Of a stretch of DNA of 64,000 bases, positions 1 through 10,100 are shown one piece after another (the stretch's first letter is position 1; each line of letters starts with the position of its first letter). Origin of the DNA: Diphasiastrum complanatum. Its lineage: Eukaryota; Streptophyta; Lycopodiopsida; Lycopodiales; Lycopodiaceae. The stretch spans positions 8,162,953-8,226,952 of the forward strand of contig CM055106.1 in assembly GCA_029204225.1 (NCBI GenBank), given 5' to 3'. The notes under the pieces were generated by a model. The model searched no databases and had not been told where the DNA came from. It saw nothing but the letters and a program-made list of their open reading frames with translations. The position numbers and the translations under genes were made by a program.

Positions 1-77
<77 letters not shown>
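1..77. repeat. Poly-C homopolymer at the window edge
   Basis: The first 77 bases are all C and run into a C/T-rich stretch that leads to the ORF1 start of LINE copy A. Such a long C run may be a real expansion at the 5' end of the LINE or an assembly artefact at a contig edge; the sequence alone cannot separate these. Confidence 0.9.
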
Positions 78-111
78 TTCCTCTCTTCTCTCGCCCTCCT
101 CTCCCACCTCC

Positions 112-1480
112 ATGGCTCGTAGAACCAGGGGGAGCCCTTGCTCCCCCGCTCCTCCCCGACCCCCCCCCATCATCCTCTTCCCCACCCCCATCCACACCTA
201 CTGTCGCTCCACCCTCCTCCGTTCCACCTACTGCTCCCCCCCCCCCCTCCGCTCCACCTGTTGCTTCGGCCACCTCCTCCGCTCCACCTCCCTCCGCTCC
301 ACCTGTTGCTTCGCTCCCCTCTGCTCCACCTCCCTCCGCTCCATCTGCTGCCCACCCATCTTCCGCTCCACCTCCCTCCGCTCCGTCTGATGCCCACCAA
401 CACCATCCTCTGTCCACTGTCCACCAGCTGCCCTCCTCAGCTCCACCCACCCCTTCTTTCGCTCCACCTATTGCCCACTCGCCCTCCTCTGATCTACCTA
501 ATGCCCTGCCCTACCCATCTGTTGCTCCGCCCTCCTCCTCCGCCCCACCTGCTGCCCTGTCTTGCCCACCTGCTGCCCCTTCTCTCCACTCCCCCTCCAC
601 ATGCCGTCCTGCTATTGAGCAACAGGTCCCTCCTGCTGCGCAACAGACACCTGCCCCCACTACTACGCAACAACAATCCCACTCGAACCCTCCCTCATCC
701 CCTGTCCCTTCGACTCCCATCTCTACCAATGTTGCTCCAGACACCCCCTTCTTGTCTCAGGCCGACTACACCTCCTCCAAATCCTTCAAGAATTTTCTAG
801 ACTACCAACTGAAAGAATTGCAGACAGATGTGCAAACTCTGAAACTGGAAATCATCCACCTACGCACAGAGAACCAACAGCTCCGGACAGAAATGGAAAA
901 TAAATATGCTTCCCAGCCGGAAGAAGAGACAAAGATGAAGATTCAAGATCTGGAACAACGACTGAACCAACACAAAGAATCGACGAACACATGGGCTTCT
1001 ATCATCACCAGGAACAAAGCTACCAGTCCACCTTGGACAGCCGATGACGGAAGTAAGTCTCCCCCTTTTTCATCATTCATTTTCGCTACTCTTACGGAAG
1101 AGAAATTTCGAGATTCCAAGGCTCTCAATATTAGGGTGCGAGGCATAGTGGACACCCAAAATGCCGTTGACGAAGCAAAAAGATTTTTATGCACTACCCT
1201 AGGACACAATGCAGATGGTTTGGATACAACATGGCGTACTAGGAAAGACACCACTACCTTGGTCCTCCGCTTCACGTCACATACATATCGTAAGGCAACC
1301 TTGCGGAAAAGAACCAAATTGAGAGACACCAAAATCTTCATGGATGATGACCTTACCTATATCCAAGTTGAAGAGAGACGCCAAGCACTCCAAACCGCCA
1401 AAGCGATCGGAAGACGAGCAATCTATCGTGATGGAGTTGTTCGGTACCTTGATGGTCCTGCATCCGGAAACAACCTATAG
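112..1480 (+). pseudogene. LINE copy A ORF1, frameshifted
   Basis: The ATG at 112 opens with a basic peptide (MARRTRG). It aligns with the ORF1 start of copy B (MAPKKKEG) together with the preceding CCTCC context. From about 170 to 490 the reading is carried by a C-rich minisatellite with no stable frame. The conserved part is open from 752 to the TAG at 1478-1480: a coiled coil (residues about 10-75 of that segment), then the shared RNA-binding-like block ALNIRVRGI, and a second block with MDDDLT. Copy B has the same blocks in the same order. Such ORF1 proteins bind LINE RNA as multimers; that role is inferred from the coiled coil plus basic domain. Confidence 0.8.
170..490. repeat. C-rich degenerate minisatellite inside ORF1 of LINE copy A
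   Basis: Repeated variants of CTCCGCTCCACCT, with spacers such as GTTGCTTCG or CTGCCCACC, occur many times. Spacing is irregular, roughly 15-20 bases. Long open frames on both strands here are by-products of base composition. The corresponding part of copy B is much shorter, so the array has expanded in copy A. Confidence 0.75.
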
Positions 1481-1520
1481 GAAATTGGGGTCCCCGGGCA
1501 TGGGAGCATCCCGGGACCCC
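1478..1520 (+). promoter_or_regulatory. Inter-ORF UAG with downstream GC stem-loop (LINE copy A)
   Basis: ORF1 ends with TAG at 1478-1480. Exactly six bases later, 1487-1498 (GGGGTCCCCGGG) can pair with 1510-1520 (CCCGGGACCCC): 11 base pairs with one bulged C and an 11-base loop. The frame after the TAG is the ORF2 frame and contains no ATG before the endonuclease motif WNCNG at 1547. The same arrangement sits at 7076-7119 in copy B. A stable structure about six to eight bases after a stop is a known type of readthrough stimulator; its function here is inference. Confidence 0.6.
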
Positions 1521-4500
1521 CTCCACACCACCTACATCTTGGAATATGGAACTGTAATGGCATACACTCATCATCCATGGCTGGAGATCTTACCGACTTC
1601 ATCACAGGCAGAGATATATTATTTTTTATGGAGACACATGAGAGCCCAGAGAGAGGACTACCCACATTTGCAGGTTACAGATGGAATTCAGTTTATAGGA
1701 CAGAGACTCGATTAGCGAGTGGCAGAGGTTCGGGTGGAGTTGCATGTCTTTATCGAGAGTCACTACAACCAGTTATAGAGTTTCTCTGACATGATGCACA
1801 GGCACGATACATATGGGCTCATATCACTGGGCGAGCTATCGGTTTGGATAGGGATCTCTTCATTGTTGCCTGCTACTTCCCTCCAGAGTCGTCCTCCTTT
1901 GCAGATGGCTCTGGCTCTCCTTATACTGATCTCTCCGCTGACATTGTCAGATTTACAGATCGGGGTTATGTCCTTCTCACTGGCGACTTTAATGCCAGGA
2001 CTGCTACCAGACAGGTGGATTTCCACGACACTGATGACATATTACGTACACGAGCTATTTATTGTGAGGACATTGGAATCACTAGGAGCTCAGAGGATAT
2101 GATGGGCCCTATCACGAGTTATGGAGAGTACCTTCTACCGATGGGTGAAGCTCATGAGTTGGCCATTTACAATGGCTTGGCTTGCTGGCCACATTCTAGC
2201 AGATTCACTTGCCATCCACATAGCGGAGGACACAGTGTTGTCGACTATCTCATGGGGTCACCAACTTTTATCCCACTTATATCTGATTTCCACATTCTTC
2301 CCACTAACTACCCTTTCCGATCACTCCTTCCTATCTTTCAATATGGGCTCCATCCCGACTTCCCAACCACCCATTATTCCACCCATCTCTCGTGCACCCA
2401 AATACACCTTTGATCGCTCTCACATCAAGACATACCAGGACGCCGTCAGTTCATCTCTTTGTCATTTTCCCCACCACACGTCGTTGGAGACACAAGCTAT
2501 CTTCCTTACCACGTCACTACATACCGCTGCAGCATTTTCCTTTCCCTCCAAACCACATCGACGCCCACCCACTCCGTCACACCCTATCCGACCTCCCTGG
2601 TTTGACGCCGAGTGTCGTATCCTCCATCTCCAAGTTACCCAAGCTAGATTGCATAATACACACCTTCTTCCTGCAACTCGTCGATCTTTCCATTATGCCC
2701 TCCGACGGAAGAAACGGACATATGAAACTCAAAAAGGGAAAAACTTAGTTGATTCCCTTTGTAGTTCCTCATCTGGTGCCTTCTGGAGAGAATTCATCCC
2801 CCGTGCCCCACCTCCTCCCCTCACTGACCTCCATACCTGGACTGCATATGCCACTACCTTATATACTGTACCCACGGACACACCCATCTCCATTTCTCCC
2901 CGACCGACTACTTTCACTTTCTTCACCCGGGACATGGTCTTGACCGCCATCACAAAACTGAAAACTTGTCGCACCCGTGACATTGACGACCTTGAATCTG
3001 AACTATTAATCCATGCTGCAGATATACTTTCACCGATCCTAACCACTTTGCTTAATCAAGCAGTTGTCTCCGGCTTCCCTTCCTCCTGGTGCACCAACAT
3101 CATCCACCCCATTCATAAAACTGGTGACCCCATGGGCCCTGGAAACTATCGCACCATTATGATTGGACACATCATTGCTAAGTTATATGGCACCATCCTA
3201 CAGTCAGTAGTCGGTTTTGAGGCAGAGTCTAGGAGATTACATGCATTGGGCCAGGCAGGTTTCAGAGCACACTACTCCACCACAGATCATATCTTCACCC
3301 TTCGGGCCATTATTGAGGAGGCTAGACACAGAAGGGAACGGGTCTACTTTTGTTTTGTTGACTTCAGAAAAGCCTTCGACTCTGTTCCATGATCCCTTCT
3401 CATTCAGCGTCTACGTGATCTTGGTTTTTCTACTGACATGATCTTAGCAGTGATGGCACTATATGAGAGAGTCCTTGGATGTTTTCGGAGTGATACCAGC
3501 ATCTCAGACCACATCTGGAGCACTATTGGCGTGAAACAAGGTTGTTCTCTATCCCCAACCCTGTTTGGACTATATATTGACGAGCTTGAGAGAGTTATTG
3601 AGGGATGCGGTGGCACAGGTTGCAGGCTTGGGAACATCTTGATTGCTATACTTTTATATGCAGATGACGTGGTCCTCCTATCTTCTTCCAGAGAGGGATT
3701 ACAGCGACAGTTGGACATCCTTCATGCCTTCTGCAGCAGATGGGGATTGGGGGTTAACATATTGAAAACCAAAGTTATGGTTTTCAACACATCGAGAGCT
3801 TTTATGTAGCGCCAGGAACTCATCTTTGATAGGCAACCCTTGGAGGTCGTATCTTCTTACACTTACCTTGGCGTGCTTTTTACTGGTCCTATCTTTGGCA
3901 TGCGACAGGCAGCCTCCGCTAGACTTGGTAAGGGTCACGCCTCCCTTGTCCAGTTAGAGCGCTTATGTTTCAGACGGTTTATTCGGGATGCCTCGAGTAA
4001 ATGTCAGCTTTTTGATACTCTCGTTACTCCCACAGCCCTATATGCAGCAGAGGTATGGTGTGCAGGTCTTACATCTTCGGATTGGGCCAGCATTTCACGA
4101 CTGCAGGTTCTCATGTTATCTCGTATGATACGGGCTAAGCCATCTGTCCCACATCAGATTATCTTGACAGAGTTCGTGGTCCCTCCCATTCAGCTATCCG
4201 CCATCTTTCAGCTTATTCTACATATTCAGCGTATTATGACGTTACCCACAAATGAGCAGAGATACACACAGACGGCACTTGCCTCATCGCGAGACCTTTA
4301 TGATCAGGGGGGCATCGACTATCATGGTTTTCTCAGGCCTCCCGGATACTGGATACACTTGGGATTTCTATCACAGACCTTCCATCGGGCACCCATGAGT
4401 TATATCAGACGCTTTCTCTATAGGGCATACCTGAGCCGGACATGGCAGGGACAGCTCGGGGTCAAACCCGACTATTACAGGACACTTTCTGGAGCTAGCA

Positions 4501-5156
4501 CAGTTGGGTTTCCAGTTTTACCACACTATCTCACCTCAGGGCTATCTCATGGGCTCTGATTTATTCTGGGCCAGTTCCGAGTGTCCTCACACCAGTTGGC
4601 GATTGAGACTGGACGCTTCCAGGGTACCCCACGTGAGGAGCGTTTTTGTCAGTTATGCTCATTATCTATGGTTGAGACAGAGGAGCATTTCCTTTTCACA
4701 TGTCCAGCTTACTATGAGATTAGAGGACGATATCATTGCCTTTTTCGTCAGACACCAGTTACATTACGATCCCTCATCTCATATGAGGACCCTAGATGTG
4801 TGGCACTTACGATACGTGAGATGTCCCTCCTGCGTCAGGACCTATGTCAGACAGCTCAACACACCTATTCAGACTCACAGTCTCAGATTACATCCTTCTT
4901 CTCTCGCCGGAGATCACGCTCTGATGCAAACATGACTGACAGCGATTGCGACGACATTCCCAGACCTAGGATACAGAGACGACGCATCACCCAGCCTCAG
5001 GCAGTCACGAGAGTTACACGCCCTACCAGACCTCTTACACAGAGACACACTATACATGCTCATGTTCACAGGCGACGTCAGTGGGCTCCTGCACTTCCTC
5101 ATGCTACAGCTCTCATTACATCCTTCTACAGCGCCAGTTTAGACCTGGCATGTTGA
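1481..5156 (+). pseudogene. LINE copy A ORF2 (endonuclease-RT), broken
   Basis: Reading from just after the ORF1 stop, the translation shows the AP-endonuclease motifs WNCNG, METHES, GDFNAR and GGHSVVDY. The reverse transcriptase follows, with GNYRTIMIGH, FCFVDFRKAFDSVP, GVKQGC and YADD near 3658-3670. The C-terminal zinc motif C-x2-C-x9-H-x4-C begins near 4650. Breaks are in-frame stops at 1787-1789 (TGA), 3390-3392 (TGA), 3807-3809 (TAG) and 4557-4559 (TGA), plus a frameshift near 2290-2330. At least two of the TGAs sit where copy B has an arginine codon, consistent with CGA or AGA to TGA changes. The stop at 5154-5156 is the natural end. Confidence 0.88.
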
Positions 5157-5312
5157 CATGGACACATTTGACTACCATGCACAAAGATTATCATTTATGT
5201 ATTTATCTTAACTTGTACTAGATGTTTTCTTTTTTTTCTTTATTACAGTTTTTGGAGGCGTTTACACGCTCCACGGTTACCACATACTTGACATGTATTT
5301 CCTTAGTCTTAT

Positions 5313-5326
5313 ATGCCTTTTGGCAT
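5313..5326 (+). promoter_or_regulatory. 3'-terminal hairpin of LINE copy A
   Basis: ATGCC-TTTT-GGCAT forms a 5-bp stem with a 4-base loop. It follows GTCTTAT and precedes AAAAGACATTAATAA at the end of the element. Copy B has the same position, stem length and loop length with the outer pair changed from A-T to G-C. Hairpins of this kind serve in several LINE families as the site where reverse transcriptase recognises the RNA 3' end; that role is inferred here. Confidence 0.6.
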
Positions 5327-5353
5327 GGAAAAGACATTAATAAAGCTTCTTCT

Positions 5354-5357
<4 letters not shown>

Positions 5358-5412
<55 letters not shown>
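5358..5412. repeat. (CT)n microsatellite abutting the 3' end of LINE copy A
   Basis: An uninterrupted CT dinucleotide run follows the TTCTTCTTCTCC tail of LINE copy A. It may be the target into which the element inserted. Confidence 0.95.
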
Positions 5413-5415
<3 letters not shown>

Positions 5416-5782
5416 GAATCTGATCAACCCACGAATCTGATCAACCCACGAATCTGATCCACTTGCGACACTGATCCACCTACGATCAACCTACGATCCA
5501 CCTGCGACTATGATTAAGCTTTGATTCACCTGCGACTGAAGGTAAATCGATGAGCTCAAGAAGGTCTCCTCTCTCACCATCGCTGGAGGTCTGAATGGAG
5601 GTCTGAACTATTGCTGGAGGTCTGAGCCATCGCTGTTGCAGGTCTGCCATCGCTGTTGCTCTCTCTCCCAACCATCGCATGTAGCCAGCCATCGTTGATG
5701 CCTCATGAATCAAGTTCCAGCAAATGAATCAAAAGGTGATAGATGACACTATTTGTTGTTTGAGGGTTGGTATAATCTGAAG

Positions 5783-5784
<2 letters not shown>
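5413..5784. repeat. Spacer between two LINEs with short tandem repeats
   Basis: No gene is seen. At 5413-5460 a 17-base unit containing CACGAATCTGATCAACC occurs three times, the last one diverged. Further on, variants of GATCCACCTGCGACT recur. From about 5578 to 5700, variants of CCATCGCTG and GGTCTGA recur. The stretch separates the two TC tracts. Confidence 0.6.

Positions 5785-5844
<60 letters not shown>
5785..5844. repeat. (TC)n microsatellite at the 5' side of LINE copy B
   Basis: A pure TC run immediately precedes the 5' untranslated region of LINE copy B. With the (TC)n at 10881-10989 it brackets that element. Confidence 0.95.
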
Positions 5845-5846
<2 letters not shown>

Positions 5847-6169
5847 CAGCATCTCCATCGCTGCCCAATTCCCTCTTCCCTTCCCTCTACCTTCCTTGCT
5901 ATTCTCTCTCCAACCAGCGATCCGCTACTCTTTGTCCACCATCGCACCTCCACACTGTTCCCTGCCTCTATTTCGCCCTCATATCCTGCCCCTCGCTGGC
6001 CTTGAACTCTGCGCCCTGATCTCTTTGCCTCCTCTACCCTCACTCCTGTTTCCTTTACCCCCGCTCTCCCTCCTGCCTCGCCCCTTGCTCCCGTGGCCAA
6101 ATCTGCCTCCCTTCCCTCTCATCGCGCGATCTCTCTCTCCCTCTCTCCTCCATCTGCTTACCGCCTCCT

Positions 6170-7078
6170 ATGGCACCTAAGAAAAAGGAGGGTGTTCTTA
6201 CACCCCCCTCCCTGTTGGACACCCCCCCATCACCGGTAGTGATGGAGGAGCCGTCTTCGGTGACAGAAACTATCAACATGGCTGCCATTGACTACACTCC
6301 TTCCAAACCTACCGAAAGTCTTTTTGCTTATGATCTTAGTTTTATCCGGCAAGAAATTCTTGGACTTAAGAAACAACTACACCTCTTTGAAGCTGAAAAT
6401 AGCAAGTTAGCTAAGGATCTTTTTGGTGTCACGGAACGTGTGGAGCAGCTTGAGCAAGAAAATATATATCTTAAGCAACGAATTGCAGAAAAAAGTGCCT
6501 TGGAGGAGACTTCCAACAAGATCAATAGCTTGGAGAAACAAGTCGAGGAGACGAAAACGTGGGCAGCACTCTTCAAACCGGGTGATATGGGCAGCAAACT
6601 CTCATCACTCGCAAAACAGGTTGAAGAAACGACATCGATCCTTAAGCAAGGTAATCACTCTCAGATTTCATCTTTTCCGAAGGAAAACGATTTGGAGACA
6701 GTTTTGGGTGAACAAGCCAGAAGGGCCAAAAAAGCCTTTAACATTAGAGTAAGAGGCATTGCCAATGGTGGAAAACCGTTGGAAGAAGCTACGGATTTGC
6801 TCATTTCCAAGTTATCTCATGTGGCTGACGGTTTTGATACTGCTTGGCGCAGTAAATTTGATGACAATGTTTTGTTTATCAAGTTCCGCTCGCTTTCACA
6901 ACGCAATGCTGCCCTTCGGCTTAGGGCAAAGCTTAAAGGTACTTTCATTTATATGGATGATGACTTAACAAATACTCAATGGTTGGCAAGAAAAAAGATT
7001 ATCCTTGAAGCGAAAGAGAAAGGGCAAAGGGTTGTTTTTATTGACGGGAAACCGAGATTTTTCGACCTTCCACAATAG
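6170..7078 (+). CDS. LINE copy B ORF1 protein (coiled coil, RNA-binding-like)
   Basis: This 302-residue protein starts at an ATG in the context CTCCTATGGC, which copy A shares. The N-terminus is basic (MAPKKKEG) and then proline-rich. Residues about 45-145 contain heptad-like leucines with many E and K, predicted to form a coiled coil. Residues about 185-300 form the conserved C-terminal block with FNIRVRGI and MDDDLTN. No CCHC zinc knuckle is visible. By analogy with other LINE ORF1 proteins it would coat the LINE RNA as a multimer. It ends with TAG at 7076-7078, directly in frame with ORF2. Confidence 0.85.
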   Translation: MAPKKKEGVLTPPSLLDTPPSPVVMEEPSSVTETINMAAIDYTPSKPTESLFAYDLSFIRQEILGLKKQLHLFEAENSKLAKDLFGVTERVEQLEQENIYLKQRIAEKSALEETSNKINSLEKQVEETKTWAALFKPGDMGSKLSSLAKQVEETTSILKQGNHSQISSFPKENDLETVLGEQARRAKKAFNIRVRGIANGGKPLEEATDLLISKLSHVADGFDTAWRSKFDDNVLFIKFRSLSQRNAALRLRAKLKGTFIYMDDDLTNTQWLARKKIILEAKEKGQRVVFIDGKPRFFDLPQ

Positions 7079-7119
7079 GAACTAGGGGCCCCCGGATATA
7101 GAAGCTACCCGAGATCCCC
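7076..7119 (+). promoter_or_regulatory. Inter-ORF UAG with downstream GC-rich stem (LINE copy B)
   Basis: The TAG at 7076-7078 is followed six bases later by GGGG (7085-7088), which can pair with CCCC at 7116-7119. More G/C lies inside, though pairing is weaker than in copy A. The linker from the TAG to WNCNG is open in the ORF2 frame (21 codons, against 22 in copy A). It reads ELGAPGYRSYPRSP in copy B and EIGVPGHGSIPGPP in copy A, so some protein-level similarity crosses the stop. No in-frame ATG occurs before the endonuclease domain. Confidence 0.6.
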
Positions 7120-10100
7120 TACCAATTTGAGACTTGGCTTCTGGAATTGTAATGGTTTTTTATCTTCGTCATCAGCCGGAGACTTTGCTGATTTTATTAG
7201 AAAATGCGACATTTTGTTGTTGGCTGAAACTCATGAGTCCTTATATCATCCTCTTCCAAATATACAGGAGTACTCTTGGCATTCTGCTTTTCGTCCATTT
7301 GTTAGGGGAAAAACTTGTCGAGGATCTGGAGGAGTAGCTTGTTTATACAGAGACACCACAGTTCAGATGGTTAAACAAGATCCATACGCTCGCTATATTT
7401 GGTTACACATTATTGGCTCACTATTGGGATTACCTCAGGACATCTATATAGCTGTATGCTATTTTGCTCCACAGACCTCAGTGTTTGCTGAGTTTGGCGG
7501 GGACCCTTTTCAGGCTCTCTCAGATGATATTGCTATCTTTTCTCAGCAGGGTTCCATTTTACTAGCAGGTGATTTCAACGCCCGCACAAGCTCTAGACAA
7601 ACCGAATTTCATGCAGCTACGGATCTTCTCAGGCTTTACCCTTTGGATATGGGGCTAGACCGGGTATCACAGGATGCAGACACTCCAGCTACATCTTTCG
7701 GGGAGCAGTTGATCACTCTAGCAGAGACACACGCTCTTGCCATTTTGAATGGCCTCACACAGTGGCCTTCCTCATCAGCATATACATGCTATCCTCATGG
7801 TGGAGGACATAGTGTGGTCGACTACTTCATTGGATCACCTGCTTTGATCTCTCACATTTCTGATTTCTCCATCACACCCCCTACCATTTCCGATCACTCA
7901 CTCTTACACATCTCACTTGGTCACATAACCTCTTCTTTGCAAATTTCTTGCTCTCTTCCCACTCATAAACGTATTCCTTTCACCCAATCTGGATTCACTA
8001 ATTACACAACAATCTTATCCCAACTACTCGCTAACTTCCCGTTCATGGCACCAATTGACCAGCAAGCCACTTTTCTCTCTACATCCCTCTTAGCTGCTGC
8101 TTCCTCATCCTTCCCCACCAAAACGACATCATCTCACAGAAGTGTTCACAACAGATGGTATGATGCAGAATGCCGCTCTCTTCACAATCATGTGACATAT
8201 GCCAGGTCACACTCCCCTGCCACACTCAAACAATGCCAGAAAGAATATCATAGAACCACCAGAACAAAGAAGATCAAGTACCTACAATCACTCTGCCAAA
8301 AAATGATCAACTCTTTAGATTCACCCTCCTCCTCTTTTTTCTGGAAACATTTCACCAGACACTCTTCAACATTGGCCCCCATAGCCATCGAATCCTGGAT
8401 CGAGTATGCCACGGAGTTATATACCACGGACTCTCCTCCTACCTCACTCTCACCGAGACCTGACCACTGCTCACTTTTCACCCCTGACATGGTTGAAAAC
8501 GCCATTAAACATGCCAAACTAAATAAAGCCACTGACTATGACTCCTTAAGTGTAGACTTCCTAAAGCCCGTAGCACATCTCATCTCCCCTTACATTGCTC
8601 ATGTTTTTAACACAGCTGTTACTTCTGGTTTTCCTACGGCTTGGTGTACTAATATCCTTCACCCCATCCTCAAGGCAGGTGATCCCATGAATGTAGGAAA
8701 CTACCGCACCATTATGATTGGCCACACTCTAGCTAAGATATATGGCTCTATACTACAGACAGTCACTGGATCTTTTGCTGAAACTGAGGGTTTACACGCT
8801 ATGGGTCAAGCTGGTTTCAGACCGGGATATTCTACTTCAGACCAGATCTTCATTTTGAGATGCATTATTGAGGAGGCTCGACATCGGAAACAGAGAATTT
8901 ACTGTTGCTTTGTGGATTTTCGCAAAGCTTTTGACTCTGTTCCACGACATCTTCTTTTCCAGAGACTGTCTTCACTTGGCTTTTCAGAGGATACTATTGC
9001 TGCGATCATTACTTTATATGAGCGAGTCTTGGCACGTTTCAGAGATGGTAGTGGCTGGTCCTCACAGATACATTCTACCATTGGGGTGAAGCAGGGTTGC
9101 CCCTTATCACCCACTCTTTTTGCACTATATATAGATGACCTCGAGCGGATTATTCGCGAGGAAGGTGGAGAGGGCTGTCCCCTAGCAGACATTATTATCC
9201 CCATTCTCTTGTACGCTGATGATGTGGTTCTCCTCTCATCCTCTGCAGCTGGTTTACAGAGTCACCTTTCTGCTTTACATCACTTTTGCCAGCGTTGGGG
9301 ATTGACGGTTAACCTTAAGAAGACTAAGATTATGGTGTTTAACACCAACAGACAGCATATGAGAGATGTGATTTTCTATTATGACGGGCTACCGATTGAG
9401 ATCGTGACCTCCTACACCTATTTGGGAGTTCTTTTCTCTGGTCCGCTACTCACTTTTCGACCAGCAGCCACCGCCAGGCTCCGCAAGGGGCATACCGCTC
9501 TTGTGCATATGGAGAGATTTTGCTCTACTTATTATGTGCAGGATCCTGCTACCAGATGCCTACTATTTTCTGCTACTGTCTCCCCAGTTGTGCTATATTC
9601 GGCTGAGACTTGGTGCCCTGATTTATCACGCGATACATGGAGAGATCTTACTCGTATCCAGATTCTCATGCTCAGTAGGATAATTCGGGCTAAGCCCTCA
9701 GTACCACATGATATCATACTAGCCGAGTTTGCTTCTCCTCCATTAGTTGTTGGTGCTATGTTTCAGATCATCACCTTTCTTCACAGGGTATCAGATCTAG
9801 ATACCTCCAGATACATTGTTGCTGCTCTCACTTCATCTTGTACCATTGCGGATCAGGGAGCCAAGCACTCTTGGTATCGCAGTGTCTCAGCCCTTCTTCA
9901 GACTTGGGGTTTATCCGCACTTGATCTTCCGAATGGAACCCATGCTTATATCAGACAGCAGATTTACCGGAGCTACATACGCACTATATGGTCACATCCT
10001 GATCCAGATAGGGTCAAGCTACATTATTATGGCACACATCTTTTACGGCTGGACGTTTCGGGCTTGCCTATTCTTCCAGTTTATCTTACACAGACGCTAT

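Larger units (their letters stand above)
78..5412 (+). mobile_element. Non-LTR retrotransposon (LINE), copy A, decayed
   Basis: The order is a C-rich 5' region, an ORF1 with coiled coil, and an ORF2 with AP-endonuclease, reverse transcriptase and C-terminal zinc motif. A short 3' UTR follows, ending in a hairpin, a (TTC)n stretch and a (CT)n tract. The layout and protein sequence match LINE copy B at 5845-10880 throughout, so both belong to one family. Copy A is dead: ORF1 is frameshifted in its low-complexity N-terminal part, and ORF2 has four in-frame stops and one frameshift. The clade (L1-like, Tx1-like or other) cannot be fixed without phylogeny. Confidence 0.9.

Noticed and set aside
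1-77. Poly-C considered as a biological signal
   Set aside because: It sits at the window edge and could be an assembly artefact; no support for a function.
138-800. 220-codon open frame rich in P, L, H and S, with mirrored frames on the minus strand
   Set aside because: It follows the C-rich minisatellite; the frame does not match ORF1 of the sister LINE and similar frames exist on both strands.
943-1341. 132-codon minus-strand open frame
   Set aside because: It is the complement of the conserved ORF1 coding region of LINE copy A.
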